DNA of 64,000 bases from Gammaproteobacteria bacterium (GCA_024225395.1 JAAEMR010000010.1:91295-155294); one strand, 5' to 3'. Positions 49,181 through 59,065 are shown, counted from the stretch's first letter. Made by a program: numbers and translations. Notes: a model not told the origin generated them from the letters alone.

Positions 49181-49663
49181 ATGAAAATTACAGATAATCA
49201 CGTTGTTACACTGAACTACATCTTAACTGACAACGACGGTGAAGTTATCGATCAGGCTCAGGATAGCAGTTTTGTTTATTTGCACGGTGCTCAAAATATT
49301 ATTCCCGGACTGGAAAAAGAGTTAGCAGATAAGACTATTGGTGATAAATTCACCGTTAAGGTACCGCCTGAAGAAGGTTATGGGCATCGTGATGATAGCC
49401 GGGTAGAAAGTGTGCCCCGTGATATGTTTCCACAAGATCAACAAATAGACCCGGGCATGGTTTTTCATGCTGAAGGCCCCAATGGAGAAAGTATCACAGT
49501 GACCGTGCTGGAAATTACCGATGAATCTGTGAAGATAGACTCTAATCATGCTCTGGCTGGCGTTGAACTGAACTTTGATGTTGAAATCATGGCTATTCGT
49601 GATGCGGAAGCTGTTGAGCTTGAGCACGGGCATGTACATGGTCCTGATGGACATCATCACTGA
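49181..49663 (+). CDS. slyD: FKBP-type peptidyl-prolyl isomerase SlyD
   Basis: 160 residues. FKBP domain with inserted IF chaperone domain (PPEEGYGHRDDSRVESVPRDMFP, ALAGVELNFDVEI) and a short His-rich tail (HGHVHGPDGHHH). It is a cytosolic proline isomerase/chaperone that binds nickel and other metals through the tail; partner of hydrogenase maturation in E. coli. Tail shorter than in E. coli. Monocistronic with a hairpin downstream. Confidence 0.93.
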   Translation: MKITDNHVVTLNYILTDNDGEVIDQAQDSSFVYLHGAQNIIPGLEKELADKTIGDKFTVKVPPEEGYGHRDDSRVESVPRDMFPQDQQIDPGMVFHAEGPNGESITVTVLEITDESVKIDSNHALAGVELNFDVEIMAIRDAEAVELEHGHVHGPDGHHH

Positions 49664-49732
49664 TCCTCTTTCCTGAGATAGCCCCTTCCCGATTTTGTAT
49701 TGACTATAAAATTGCGTAATCTGCCGGGAAAA

Positions 49733-49757
49733 GTTGTAAATAGTTTCTATTTACAAC
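49733..49757. terminator. Hairpin terminator after slyD
   Basis: Perfect 11-bp stem GTTGTAAATAG/CTATTTACAAC with a TTT loop, flanked by AAAA on the left and ATTTT on the right. It is AT-rich but long and could stop transcription from either side. Confidence 0.65.
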
Positions 49758-49901
49758 ATTTTCACTGACTTTAATTTTTCTAAGGGTAACTAAAAGCCCT
49801 GTTTTTAGTGCTATTAGTCTTTCCTTAACACTGATTTACTCCTGTTTAAGAGAAATGGGTGAAAGAAGGAAATTAACTATAATTATAAACAGGAGAAAAT
49901 T

Positions 49902-50401
49902 ATGTTGGAAAATCTGGATCTTATAACGTTGACACAATCTTACGTCATCCCATGGGCTATCAATATTGCCTTGGCACTTCCGGTGTAGTAGAAACTATTA
50001 ATATTTTTAGTTCTACTCTACGCACAGGAGATAATCGACAAATTATTATTCCGAACGGGGCAATTTATGGCGGAACTATTACCAATCATTCTGCCCGTAA
50101 AACACGCCGCGTCGATATGGTTTTTGGTATTGGTTATGATGATGATCTGAAGAAAGCCAAGCAAATGCTGGAAGATATTGTGATGGCTGATGAACGTGTT
50201 CTGGATGATCCAAAGCCGGTGATCGCTGTATCTGAACTTGTCGATTCTTCAGTTAATTTTGTAGTTCGTCCCTGGGTTAAAATGGCAGATTACGTATCAG
50301 TTTTCTGGGATTTAAATGAAACAGTGAAGCTCAAGTTTGATGAAGCAGACATATCGATTCCTTACCCGCAGATGGATATTCATCAGCCGGGGAAAAAATA
50401 A
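49902..50401 (+). pseudogene. mscS: Small-conductance mechanosensitive channel mscS, internally deleted
   Basis: A Shine-Dalgarno AGGAG and ATG at 49902 start MLENLDLITLTQSYVIPWAI, an MscS N-terminus including the beginning of TM1. This frame stops at 49986. From about 49980 another frame carries the MscS beta domain (GVVETINIFSSTLRTGDNRQ, IIIPNGAIYGG) and the complete C-terminal domain to 50401. The segment between, TM1 to the TM3 pore helix (over 100 codons), is missing. The deletion also shifted the frame. An ATG at 49952 could express a soluble C-terminal fragment only. Confidence 0.85.
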
Positions 50402-50444
50402 CAGTTGTACTCAAGTGTGTGGACTACCACACCCTGCGATTTTA

Positions 50445-51134
50445 TTATTCTAATGCAAAGTCGACGGCAGCCTGAGCATGAATGGCCGTTGTGTCAAACA
50501 GTTTAATTTTTGTATCGGATTGTTTTACCAGTAGAGTAATTTCGGTACATCCTTCTATTACGCATTGAGCGCCCTGACGTGACAGTTTATCGATGATATC
50601 CAGGTAGTCCTGCCTGGAATTACTTATAATTTTTCCAAAACAAAGTTCTTCAAAAATCACATCGTTGATCCTGTTGCAGTCATCTTCATCGGGTACCAGA
50701 ACATTCAGGCCCTGCTGCTGCAGGCGGGATTTATAGTAATCCATCTGCATGGTGAAACGTGTACCCAGCAGTCCGGTGGTAGTAAATCCCTGCTGTAAAA
50801 TAGTGGTAGCTGTGGTGTCAGCAATATGTAATACAGGAATGCTGATAAGTTGTTGAATTATTGGTGCAGAGATATGCATTGTGTTGGTACAAATCAATAT
50901 AAAATCAGCGCCTGATTGCTGTAATGTCAGCGCATGTTCGGCAAGTATTTTGCCGGCATTGTTCCAGTCCCCATGGCGTTGTAAGGTTTCAATTTCAGCA
51001 AAGTCGATGCTCGCCATAATGATTTTGGCAGAATGTAAACCTCCGAGCCGTTGTTGAATACCTTCGTTGATCAATTCATAGTACAGTGCCGTGCTATGCC
51101 AGCTCATGCCGCCGAGCATGCCAATGGTTTTCAT
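50445..51134 (-). CDS. Aspartate/glutamate racemase family protein
   Basis: 229 residues. Starts MKTIGMLGGMSWHSTALYY and carries both catalytic cysteines (ICTNTMH and EGCTEI), the PLP-independent racemase pair. Related to YgeA-type broad amino acid racemases. Its start overlaps the stop of the HAD nucleotidase gene upstream by one base, so the two are cotranscribed. Substrate unknown. Confidence 0.9.
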   Translation of the reverse strand: MKTIGMLGGMSWHSTALYYELINEGIQQRLGGLHSAKIIMASIDFAEIETLQRHGDWNNAGKILAEHALTLQQSGADFILICTNTMHISAPIIQQLISIPVLHIADTTATTILQQGFTTTGLLGTRFTMQMDYYKSRLQQQGLNVLVPDEDDCNRINDVIFEELCFGKIISNSRQDYLDIIDKLSRQGAQCVIEGCTEITLLVKQSDTKIKLFDTTAIHAQAAVDFALE

Positions 51135-51805
51135 TATTTCCCCGCCGATTTTTTGATTGGAAAAATTTCATCAAAAGTATGGATTGCCTGAAAATGTTCG
51201 ACATCTTTTTTCGGGGCTTTGGAGTCAGGCTGGTAAATCGCGAGCAAGTGTGAGATGCCATACAGTTCGGCAGATTTTAGGACATTCAGGTTATCATCCA
51301 CCAGTAAAGTGCGTTGAGGGTCAAACGGATGTAATTTTTGTACTTCTGACCAGCATTTTATATTTTCCTTTGGTAGGGAGAACTCATGCACGGTAATGAG
51401 TTTGTCAAACTTGTGTGCAAGCCCTGTTTTATCCATTTTTAAATTGAGACTGTCATGATGAGCATTGGTCACCATCACGATATTTTTTTCAGCCTCTTTT
51501 AAGCCATCCAAAAACTCATGACAAAATGGCATTTCAGTGACCAGGTGGCGGACTTCGTGTTTTAACGCAACAACATCAATGCCGAGAGCTTCTGTCCAGT
51601 AAGTTGTGCTGTACCATTCCAGTGTGCCTTCCAGAGCCTGCGTTTTTTGATTGATCATAGTTTTTGCTTCATCAGCCTGAAGCTTGAATTCTTCAGCATA
51701 TCTAGCGGGCAGGTATTCCAGCCAGAAATAATTATCAAAATTCAAATCCAGCAATGTGCCATCCATGTCCAGTAACACGGTATCTATTTTTGTCCAGTCA
51801 ATCAT
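51134..51805 (-). CDS. yrfG: GMP/IMP nucleotidase YrfG-like HAD hydrolase
   Basis: 223 residues. HAD motif I LLDMDGTLLDLNFDNYFW (the last part typical of YrfG), motif II VTNAH, motif III Lys (LPKEN) and motif IV DDNLNV. It dephosphorylates purine 5'-monophosphates in E. coli. It overlaps the racemase and follows another HAD gene by 22 bp, forming a three-gene minus unit divergent from rppH. Confidence 0.9.
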   Translation of the reverse strand: MIDWTKIDTVLLDMDGTLLDLNFDNYFWLEYLPARYAEEFKLQADEAKTMINQKTQALEGTLEWYSTTYWTEALGIDVVALKHEVRHLVTEMPFCHEFLDGLKEAEKNIVMVTNAHHDSLNLKMDKTGLAHKFDKLITVHEFSLPKENIKCWSEVQKLHPFDPQRTLLVDDNLNVLKSAELYGISHLLAIYQPDSKAPKKDVEHFQAIHTFDEIFPIKKSAGK

Positions 51806-51827
51806 AGCAGTGAGTCAATTCAGAAGA

Positions 51828-52484
51828 TCAGTTTCTAAGGTCAATAATGGGCCAGTTATTTTTTTCAGCAGTCTGCTGAAGAATTTGATCGGGGTTTACC
51901 GCTACTGGATAGTCGACTTTTTCAAGCAATGACTGGTCATTATGAGAATCACTGTAAAAAGTACTTCCTGACAGGTCAATATGTTGTTCCATTAGCCATT
52001 CATTCAGGGCTTTTACTTTACCCTCCTGAAAGGTTGCCGTGCCTGTATAGTTTCCGGTGTAACGGCCGTTTAAAATTTCTGGACGTGTGGCGAGTATATT
52101 GGGAATACCCAGCAGATCGGCAATAGGCTGAGTGATAAATAAATTGGTGGCGCTAATTATCATTAAGGTATCTCCACGTGAACGATGTTTTTTAATAAGG
52201 TCCGGAGTACCTTTGGCAATAAGTGGACGGATTACATTGTCAACATAATCTATACGCCATTTATTGAGATTTTCCATGCTATGAAGGCTTAAGGGTTTTA
52301 ATGAAAATTTGAGGTATTGATCAATATCCAGCTTTCCCTGTTCGTAATCATCAAAGAACAGGCGATTTTTTTCAGCATATTCAATTGGGTCAACAATGCC
52401 TTTATCTACCAGGTATTGTCCCCATAAATAATCGCTGTCATCGGCGATTAATGTGTTATCCAGATCGAAGAGGGTTAAAGCCAT
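51828..52484 (-). CDS. HAD subfamily IB phosphatase (SerB-like)
   Basis: 218 residues. Motif I LFDLDNTLIADDSDYLWG, motif II IISATN, motif III Lys (FQEGKVKAL), motif IV YSDSHNDQSLLE. It is in the HAD-IB group that includes phosphoserine phosphatase-like and CicA-like enzymes. Divergent from rppH-ptsP exactly as in Pseudomonas. Substrate cannot be named. Confidence 0.88.
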   Translation of the reverse strand: MALTLFDLDNTLIADDSDYLWGQYLVDKGIVDPIEYAEKNRLFFDDYEQGKLDIDQYLKFSLKPLSLHSMENLNKWRIDYVDNVIRPLIAKGTPDLIKKHRSRGDTLMIISATNLFITQPIADLLGIPNILATRPEILNGRYTGNYTGTATFQEGKVKALNEWLMEQHIDLSGSTFYSDSHNDQSLLEKVDYPVAVNPDQILQQTAEKNNWPIIDLRN

Positions 52485-52570
52485 TTTGTTATTTGTTGGG
52501 ATAAATTGGTCACTATAAGGATTTTATGCAAGAATAACAGGCTAATTTAAATAACAGGAAAACCAGCTAA

Positions 52571-53038
52571 GTGATTGATTCTGATGGATACCGGGCTAAT
52601 GTAGGCATCATTCTGAGTAATCAGCATGGTCAGCTTCTGTGGGCGCAAAGAATGGGACAGGATGCCTGGCAGTTTCCGCAGGGTGGCGTTAACCCGGAAG
52701 AAACTGCTGAACAGGCGATGTATCGTGAGTTGTGGGAAGAGGTCGGGCTGAATAATGATGATGTGGAGCTGATTGGTTCTACCTCCAGCTGGTTAAGATA
52801 CAAGTTACCCAAACGAATGGTTAGACGACATTCTCAGCCGGTATGCATCGGACAAAAGCAAAAGTGGTACCTGTTGCGTTTGGCCGCTGAAGAAAGCAGT
52901 GTCAATTTACAGGCAACAGATAGCCCGGAGTTTGAAGGCTGGAAATGGGTTGATTACTGGTACCCTGTTGATCAGGTGGTTTATTTCAAAAAACGTGTCT
53001 ATCGCTGTGCTCTGCAGCAATTAAGCCAGTATATTTAG
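52571..53038 (+). CDS. rppH: RNA pyrophosphohydrolase
   Basis: 155 residues from a GTG start at 52571 ([15 protein letters not shown], aligning with RppH). Complete Nudix box [22 protein letters not shown]. It removes pyrophosphate from mRNA 5' ends and starts RNase E-dependent decay. ptsP follows after 15 bp, the conserved rppH-ptsP operon. Confidence 0.96.
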   Translation: MIDSDGYRANVGIILSNQHGQLLWAQRMGQDAWQFPQGGVNPEETAEQAMYRELWEEVGLNNDDVELIGSTSSWLRYKLPKRMVRRHSQPVCIGQKQKWYLLRLAAEESSVNLQATDSPEFEGWKWVDYWYPVDQVVYFKKRVYRCALQQLSQYI

Positions 53039-53053
53039 GACTGATCTCGATAT

Positions 53054-55342
53054 ATGCCCTCACTCATACATACCCTGCAAAAACTGGTCAAAAAAGTTGA
53101 TCAAGCACCTGATATCCAGCAGGCACTTGAAATTATTGTTGAAAACCTGATCGGTGCACTAAAGATTGATACCTGTTCAATTTTTATTAATGCTCCCAAC
53201 AAGGAAGAGCACCTGGTTTTAATGGCAAACCGGGGGTTGAATGAAGGAATAGTGGGTAAGATCAGGCTTAAAATTGGAGAGGGTCTGGTAGGACTGGTGG
53301 CAGAAAAAGCCGAGCCGATTCGACTGGATCATGCCTATACGCATAAAAACTATGTCTATTTTGAAGAATCCGGTGAAGATGCTTTTCCCATTTTTATGGG
53401 TATTCCCATAATTTCCCAACGAAAAATTCTTGGAGTACTGGTGTTACAGCGAGCCCAGGTGGCTTTTGATAGTGATGATGAAGCCTTTATGACGACGCTG
53501 TCTACACAGTTGGCCAATGCTATTACCCATGCTCGCAGTAGCGGAGAAATTGCCAGTTTATTAACCGATCAAAGTGCTTCAATTTCCTGCACATTAAATG
53601 GTGTTGCCGGTGCACCCGGTATGAAGATGGGTCAGTCGGTAGTGATTAATCATGATGTGAGCCTGCACAATGTTGCTGATAAGCGAATTTCTGACCCTGA
53701 TGATATTAATCATGAAGTAAAGTTATTTGAGGCGGCGGTCGATCAGGTGAAACAGGCGCTGTATGACCAGGCTGAACGCATGAAGCAATTTTTGCCGATG
53801 GAAGAATGTGCGCTGTTTACGGCTTATGCTCAAATGCTTGATAGCGGGTCTTTAATCGAGGATACTCGCAATCGAATTAACGAGGGGCATTGGGCTCCGT
53901 CGGCCTGGGGTGAAACCATTCAGGAACATGCTGATGTTTTTACCTCTATGGAAGATGAATACCTGGCAGAAAGAGCGAATGATATTCTTGATCTTGGTCG
54001 GCGCGTTTTGCAGCGTATGTTCTCCACCCAGGTGGGTGAACGAGTTTACCCTCAAAAGTTTGTTCTGGTGGGGGAGAAAATTTCTGCAACTGATCTTGCC
54101 AGTGTTCCGCTGGAAGGCTTACAGGCAATAGTTTCGGAGCATGGTTCAGGGGCTTCACACGTTGCAATTTTAGCTCATGCACTCGGTATTCCTGCTGTTA
54201 TGGGGGTTACCAACCTGCCCTATACGCAAGTGGAAGGCATGGTTGTTGTAGCCGATGGCTATAGTGGTAAAGCCTATATTGATCCAAAGCAGCAACTGCT
54301 GGATGAATTAAAACTTCACATTTCCGAAGAAGAGCAGATCACTGATAGCCTGAATGAATTAAAATCAAAACCGGCCATTACGACTGATGGTTACAGAGTC
54401 TCTTTGTACGTTAATTCAGGTTTAATGTCTGATCATTCGCCATCGTTAAGAAGTGGTGCAGAAGGTATTGGTTTATATCGTACAGAAATTCCATTTCAAA
54501 TTCGTGAAAGTTTTCCCAGTGAAGATGAGCAATTCCGAATTTACCGGAATGTGCTTAAAACATTTGATGGCAAGCCCGTTGTCCTTAGAACGCTCGATGT
54601 GGGAGGGGACAAACCGCTGAGTTATTTTCCCATTAAAGAAGATAACCCTTTTCTCGGCTGGAGAGGAATCAGAGTCACTCTGGATCATCCAGATATTTTC
54701 ATTACGCAGGTAAGAGCGATGATGCGAGCAAATGCCGGACTGGAGAATCTGCATATTCTTTTACCCATGATCAGCGGATTACAGGAACTGGATGATGCAT
54801 TGATATTGATTCACCGTGCCAAAAATGAAGTTGAAGAAGAGCTGGGTGAACCGCTACGTATTCCTCTTATTGGTGCGATGATAGAAGTTCCATCGTCTAT
54901 TTATCAGATTGATGAAATTTGTCAGCTGGTCGATTTCGTGTCTATCGGTACGAATGATTTGACTCAATATTTATTGGCAGTTGATCGTAATAATGAATCG
55001 GTTGCTGAATTGTTCTCGTCATTACACCCTTCTGTTTTACGGGCTTTAGAGCAAATAGTGCAGGGAGCGAACAGGCAGAATACACCGGTCAGTGTGTGTG
55101 GTGAGCTTGCAGGTGATCCGATGGGGGTCATGGCATTAATGGGCCTGGGAATAGAAAGTTTATCGATGAGTACCGGAAGCCTGCCCCGGGCAAAAAAAGT
55201 AATTCGCTCATTTAGTCTGAGCGAATTGAGTGAGTTTATTTCGATCACTAAAAATATGAGTGATGCGCAGGATGTCAGGAGTTTTTACATAGAGCGATTG
55301 GACGATCGAGGCCTGGGCGGATTAATCCGTGCCGGTAAATAA
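53054..55342 (+). CDS. ptsP: Phosphoenolpyruvate-protein phosphotransferase PtsP (EI-Ntr)
   Basis: 762 residues. GAF domain 1-165, PTS enzyme I N-domain 180-300, phospho-histidine H369 in SEHGSGASHVAI, and a PEP-binding TIM barrel (EGIGLYRTEIPF, GGDKPL, IGAMIEVPS, VCGELAGDP with the active Cys). It phosphorylates NPr in the nitrogen-related PTS. The GAF domain in the family senses glutamine/2-oxoglutarate. ptsN/npr are not in the window. Confidence 0.96.
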   Translation: MPSLIHTLQKLVKKVDQAPDIQQALEIIVENLIGALKIDTCSIFINAPNKEEHLVLMANRGLNEGIVGKIRLKIGEGLVGLVAEKAEPIRLDHAYTHKNYVYFEESGEDAFPIFMGIPIISQRKILGVLVLQRAQVAFDSDDEAFMTTLSTQLANAITHARSSGEIASLLTDQSASISCTLNGVAGAPGMKMGQSVVINHDVSLHNVADKRISDPDDINHEVKLFEAAVDQVKQALYDQAERMKQFLPMEECALFTAYAQMLDSGSLIEDTRNRINEGHWAPSAWGETIQEHADVFTSMEDEYLAERANDILDLGRRVLQRMFSTQVGERVYPQKFVLVGEKISATDLASVPLEGLQAIVSEHGSGASHVAILAHALGIPAVMGVTNLPYTQVEGMVVVADGYSGKAYIDPKQQLLDELKLHISEEEQITDSLNELKSKPAITTDGYRVSLYVNSGLMSDHSPSLRSGAEGIGLYRTEIPFQIRESFPSEDEQFRIYRNVLKTFDGKPVVLRTLDVGGDKPLSYFPIKEDNPFLGWRGIRVTLDHPDIFITQVRAMMRANAGLENLHILLPMISGLQELDDALILIHRAKNEVEEELGEPLRIPLIGAMIEVPSSIYQIDEICQLVDFVSIGTNDLTQYLLAVDRNNESVAELFSSLHPSVLRALEQIVQGANRQNTPVSVCGELAGDPMGVMALMGLGIESLSMSTGSLPRAKKVIRSFSLSELSEFISITKNMSDAQDVRSFYIERLDDRGLGGLIRAGK

Positions 55343-55377
55343 CTAGCCTGGTTGCTATCAATTAAAAATTGAAGGGC

Positions 55378-55800
55378 TCAGAAAGACTTTAAAACAGCCA
55401 GCGGAATGATGACAAACATGATGACGGCTGGAATCTCGTTAAAATACCTGTACCAGACATGGCTGCGTGTATTTTTGTCTTCAGCAAAATCTTTCACCAG
55501 CTTGCCGCAATAAAAATGGAAAACTACCAGTATACCAATCAGTAACAATTTTATATGCAACCAGAGCATGGAACCATAAGCCGCCCAGGCATAGTTGACC
55601 AGCATCCAGGTTCCAAAGACCAATGTTAATACCATCCACGGAGTCGTGAAGCGATACAGCTTGCGTTCCATAAGTTTGAAATGCTCAGCGGTTTCTTTGT
55701 TGTCCGTCATGGCATGATTAACAAATAAACGTGGTAAATAAAAAAGACCTGCGAACCAGGCGACCATAAACATGAGGTGTAGAGCTTTGAGCCAGAGCAT
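55378..55800 (-). CDS. hemJ: Protoporphyrinogen IX oxidase HemJ-like
   Basis: 140 residues, four transmembrane helices. Signatures: LWLKALHLMFMVAWFAGLFY with the conserved His, RKLYRFTTPWM, and HIKLLLIGILVVFH. HemJ oxidises protoporphyrinogen IX in many gammaproteobacteria lacking HemG/HemY. It follows the TlpA-like gene by 3 bp on the minus strand. Confidence 0.9.
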   Translation of the reverse strand: MLWLKALHLMFMVAWFAGLFYLPRLFVNHAMTDNKETAEHFKLMERKLYRFTTPWMVLTLVFGTWMLVNYAWAAYGSMLWLHIKLLLIGILVVFHFYCGKLVKDFAEDKNTRSHVWYRYFNEIPAVIMFVIIPLAVLKSF

Positions 55801-55803
55801 ATT

Positions 55804-56304
55804 CTATCCGATAAGTGCTTTAAGTTTTTGATTGATGAGAGAAAAATCCAGCCGCCCGACATGCTGGTATATGATTTCACCTGACGAATTTATTAAAAAG
55901 CTGGTGGGGGTTACCACTACATTCCCAAATGCCTTCGATAAAGATTTTTCTAAATCCAGATAGACGGGATATAACATTTTCGATTGAGTGCTGCTTTCTA
56001 CTATTGAGTCGGGTCTGTCGTAATACATGGATAGTGCCAGTAAATCAAAATTTTTGCTGCCCTGAAGTTCGGTATATAGATGATTTAATTCTTCGACTTC
56101 CTGCATGCATATGGCACAACTGGGTGACCAGAATGTCACTAGCAGTGGTTTACCTTTCAACTCTTGCATTGTTTGCACGGTTCCATCGATACGCTGGAAC
56201 ATTAAATTATCTGGTAATTCCGGGTAACCTTGTTGACTGCCAAGCCAGTTGAGGCCGAGGAGTAGGGTTAAAACAACTAAAAAGGTGATTAATTTCGTAG
56301 GCAT
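55804..56304 (-). CDS. TlpA-like membrane-anchored thioredoxin
   Basis: 166 residues. N-terminal signal/anchor (about 4-22), thioredoxin fold with active site SPSCAICM (C63, C66; CAIC rather than CGPC) and cis-Pro in VVTPTSFLI. It is a periplasmic disulfide reductase or oxidase of the TlpA/ScsD group, perhaps serving cytochrome maturation; partner unknown. Pairs with hemJ; divergent from argC. Confidence 0.87.
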   Translation of the reverse strand: MPTKLITFLVVLTLLLGLNWLGSQQGYPELPDNLMFQRIDGTVQTMQELKGKPLLVTFWSPSCAICMQEVEELNHLYTELQGSKNFDLLALSMYYDRPDSIVESSTQSKMLYPVYLDLEKSLSKAFGNVVVTPTSFLINSSGEIIYQHVGRLDFSLINQKLKALIG

Positions 56305-56386
56305 TTAAGCAATAGATGTTTTGTCAGAATAACAGGCACTATGTATAATTCAGCGCTTATTTTCACACACTGGATCAGAGATTGAA

Positions 56387-57415
56387 ATGGTAAATGTAGG
56401 CATTATTGGTGGAACAGGTTATACCGGTGTTGAATTGATGCGCCTGTTAGCTAATCATCCGATGGTTGAATTAAAAGTGATAACTTCCCGCTCTAACGCA
56501 GGCACGGCAGTGTCGGAGATGTTTCCTAATTTGCGCGGAAAAGTGGATCTGAAATTTACCGAGCCCTCAATCGAAAGTTACAAGCAATGTGACCTGGTAT
56601 TTTTTGCGACGCCCAATGCTATTGCTATGCATCAGGTCGAAGAGTTATTGAATGCCGGGATCAGGGTAATCGATCTGGCTGCTGATTTTCGCCTGAAAGA
56701 TCTGGATGTCTGGGCGAAGTGGTATGGCACCGAACATGTCAGCCCGTGCAGTGTAGAAAAAGCCGTGTATGGTTTGCCTGAAATGAATCGTGAACAAATA
56801 AAAAATGCACAGTTAGTGGCAAACCCGGGTTGTTATGTGACGGCGGTGACGCTGGGATTGCTTCCTCTGCTACAACACCGGTTGATTAAACCTGATTCTA
56901 TAATCGCTGACTGTAAATCTGGAGTCAGTGGTGCAGGAAGAAGTGCCAGTTTGGGTACGGCAATGTGCGAAGTTTCTGAATCGGTCAAAGCTTACGCAGT
57001 GTCGGGGCACAGGCATTACCCAGAGATTAAACAAAATCTGAGGCAGCTTGATTCACAGGCTGATTTGATTTTTGTACCACATCTGATGCCCATGATTCGA
57101 GGTATACACGCTACTGTTTATGCGGATGTTATTGCCGATGTGAGTGAAGTGCAGTCGTTGTTTGAATCCTATTATGCTGATGAGCCGTTTGTTGATGTGA
57201 TGCCTCAGGGCGCACATCCCGAAACGCGTTCGGTTAAAGGCGCGAATGACTGTCGTATCGCCATTCACTATCTGGAAGAATCAAATAAACTGGTGGTGTT
57301 ATCGGTGATTGATAATCTGGTCAAGGGTGCCGCTGGCCAGGCCATTCAAAACATGAATTTGATGATGTCTCTGGATGAAATGACTGGCTTAACGGCTATA
57401 GGTTTTATGCCATGA
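56387..57415 (+). CDS. argC: N-acetyl-gamma-glutamyl-phosphate reductase
   Basis: 342 residues. NADP site [17 protein letters not shown], active Cys in [11 protein letters not shown], and [10 protein letters not shown]. It reduces N-acetylglutamyl phosphate to the semialdehyde in arginine synthesis. ATGA overlap with the next gene. A weak arginine-box-like half site (ATAATTCA) is upstream, not sufficient for a call. Confidence 0.97.
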   Translation: MVNVGIIGGTGYTGVELMRLLANHPMVELKVITSRSNAGTAVSEMFPNLRGKVDLKFTEPSIESYKQCDLVFFATPNAIAMHQVEELLNAGIRVIDLAADFRLKDLDVWAKWYGTEHVSPCSVEKAVYGLPEMNREQIKNAQLVANPGCYVTAVTLGLLPLLQHRLIKPDSIIADCKSGVSGAGRSASLGTAMCEVSESVKAYAVSGHRHYPEIKQNLRQLDSQADLIFVPHLMPMIRGIHATVYADVIADVSEVQSLFESYYADEPFVDVMPQGAHPETRSVKGANDCRIAIHYLEESNKLVVLSVIDNLVKGAAGQAIQNMNLMMSLDEMTGLTAIGFMP

Positions 57416-58140
57416 GCAAAGCCCATGTAGGATTTCAGGTTCGTCAGCACAATCCCTGGCGAGCCTGGCTTGTTATCGGACTGGTCATTTTATTGCTTTT
57501 CGTTATGTTTTTGAGCGGTCGAGCCTACCAGTCCTTTGAGTTGAAACAGCTCAAGCTGGAAAAAGAAGTGATGGCCAATCGTATTGTAGAGGCCGAACAG
57601 CGAATTTCTCTGTTAGTTAAGAGTAACGCGCAATTGAAAGGTACCAGCAAGATTGAGCATGATGCCTACGAAAAGGCTAATCGATCTCAGGTTCGTTTAC
57701 AAAAAGAACTACTTGAGATGAAAGAGCAGCTTGTTTTTTATCAGGGTATTGTCAGCCCGGAGCAACTTTCTTTAGGCGTTAATATTCAATCATTTGTGTT
57801 AAATAAAAAAAATAACCTGGGCATGTACTATTATAAGTTAGTACTCTCGAAAAGAGGTAAGAGTAATAAGTTTGTTAAAGGGAGCTTCGATCTTTTAATA
57901 AAAGGTCAGCAGGAAGGACAGTCTAAAGACCTTGTTTTTAAGCAAATAAAACAGGAATATAGCGGCAAAGACATTAAATTTTCCTTTCGGTATTTTCAGG
58001 TTTTTGAAGGTGATCTGCTATTGCCAGATCTATTTGAACCCTATGAAATTCAAATAAAGATAAAACCTACTACAAAGAAAATTAAACCATTTTCAGAATC
58101 AATTTCATGGACACAGGCTTTGTCCGGAGGTAACAACTAA
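57412..58140 (+). CDS. DUF6776-like membrane coiled-coil protein
   Basis: 242 residues. One N-terminal transmembrane helix (about 18-36, [19 protein letters not shown]), a coiled coil (40-115), then a periplasmic beta domain ([26 protein letters not shown]). Conserved between argC and bactofilin in Pseudomonas-type genomes. Function unknown; position suggests work with the bactofilin in the cell envelope. Confidence 0.8.
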   Translation: MSKAHVGFQVRQHNPWRAWLVIGLVILLLFVMFLSGRAYQSFELKQLKLEKEVMANRIVEAEQRISLLVKSNAQLKGTSKIEHDAYEKANRSQVRLQKELLEMKEQLVFYQGIVSPEQLSLGVNIQSFVLNKKNNLGMYYYKLVLSKRGKSNKFVKGSFDLLIKGQQEGQSKDLVFKQIKQEYSGKDIKFSFRYFQVFEGDLLLPDLFEPYEIQIKIKPTTKKIKPFSESISWTQALSGGNN

Positions 58141-58141
58141 A

Positions 58142-58585
58142 ATGTTCGGAAAAAAGAAAAACTTTAACTCAGCAAGAATTGATACGTTAATAGGTCAGGG
58201 TACAGTGATAACCGGTGATCTGGTCTTTTCGGGTGGATTGCATGTAGACGGTAAAATTATCGGTAATGTAATGGCTGACGAAGGCAGTGATGCTATGTTG
58301 ATATTGAGTGAATTTGGTCACATCGAAGGTGAAGTCAACGTGCCTAACATGGTATTAAATGGCGAAATAATTGGTGATGTGTTTGGTACCGTTCGGGTCG
58401 AGCTGGCGCCTAAATCTCGTATTAATGGTAGTGTTTACTATAACCTGATCGAAGTGGCGATAGGCGCCGAAGTGAATGGCGGGCTTGTGCATCAAAGTGG
58501 TGAGACAACTACCCCTAAACAGCTTGAAGATAAATCTGAAAACGATTTAGATGCCGAGTCAGCAGCTGGTCCAGTAGCTGGCTAG
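58142..58585 (+). CDS. Bactofilin family cytoskeletal protein
   Basis: 147 residues. Central right-handed beta-helix with repeated Gly/Val/Ile periodicity (DTLIGQGTVITGDLVFSGG, LHVDGKIIGNV, HIEGEVNVPNMVLNGEIIGDV), flanked by a short basic N-terminus and a disordered acidic C-terminus. Bactofilins polymerise at the membrane and scaffold cell-wall enzymes; an M23 metallopeptidase gene lies three genes away. It starts 1 bp after the DUF6776 stop. Confidence 0.92.
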   Translation: MFGKKKNFNSARIDTLIGQGTVITGDLVFSGGLHVDGKIIGNVMADEGSDAMLILSEFGHIEGEVNVPNMVLNGEIIGDVFGTVRVELAPKSRINGSVYYNLIEVAIGAEVNGGLVHQSGETTTPKQLEDKSENDLDAESAAGPVAG

Positions 58586-58599
58586 TTCAAAATTTGGTA

Positions 58600-58624
58600 A
58601 TAGTTGACTAATTTAGTCAGGAAA
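58600..58624. promoter_or_regulatory. IscR type 1 binding site upstream of erpA
   Basis: ATAGTTGACT, AATTT, AGTCAGGAAA matches the type 1 IscR consensus ATASYYGACTRWWWYAGTCRRSTAT at 23 of 25 positions. It covers the -35 and spacer of the predicted erpA promoter, as expected for a repressor. iscR is not in this window. Confidence 0.75.
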
Positions 58625-58632
58625 GCTATTGT
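58604..58632 (+). promoter_or_regulatory. Predicted erpA promoter
   Basis: TTGACT (58604-58609), 17-bp spacer, TATTGT (58627-58632), 29 bp before the ATG. Confidence 0.6.
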
Positions 58633-58661
58633 CAATAATTTAGAGTTTCTGGTGAAGTAAA

Positions 58662-59045
58662 ATGGTTAGTGTAAATATTAGTGCAAATTTTGGTGTACCG
58701 TTAAATGCGGCTACTATTATTGACCTTAAATTTAGTGAGGCTGCTGCAAATAAAGCTGCTATTCTAATTGCTGAAGAGGGCAACCCTGATCTCAAGTTGA
58801 GGGTCTTTGTTCAGGGAGGCGGCTGCTCAGGTTTTCAGTATGGCTTTACGTTTGATGAAAAAGTGAATGACGGTGATCAGGAAATTGAGACTAACGGGGT
58901 AACCCTGGTCGTTGATCCTATGAGCTATGAGTACCTGTCCGGTGCAGAAGTAGATTATAAAGAAAGTCTGGAAGGTTCAATGTTCGTGGTTAATAATCCT
59001 AATGCGGCATCTACCTGTGGTTGTGGATCTTCATTTTCCGTGTAG
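58662..59045 (+). CDS. erpA: A-type iron-sulfur carrier ErpA
   Basis: 127 residues, with about 13 more at the N-terminus than E. coli ErpA. The three ligand cysteines are C55 (GGGCSG) and C119, C121 (TCGCGSS). It carries Fe-S clusters from the assembly scaffold to target enzymes such as isoprenoid synthesis proteins. Controlled by a predicted IscR site. Followed by a terminator. Confidence 0.96.
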   Translation: MVSVNISANFGVPLNAATIIDLKFSEAAANKAAILIAEEGNPDLKLRVFVQGGGCSGFQYGFTFDEKVNDGDQEIETNGVTLVVDPMSYEYLSGAEVDYKESLEGSMFVVNNPNAASTCGCGSSFSV

Positions 59046-59065
59046 TTTGGGTTAAAAATTTTTAT

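Noticed and set aside
56305..56386. ArgR box upstream of argC
   Set aside because: Only one half site resembles the consensus; the other half does not match.
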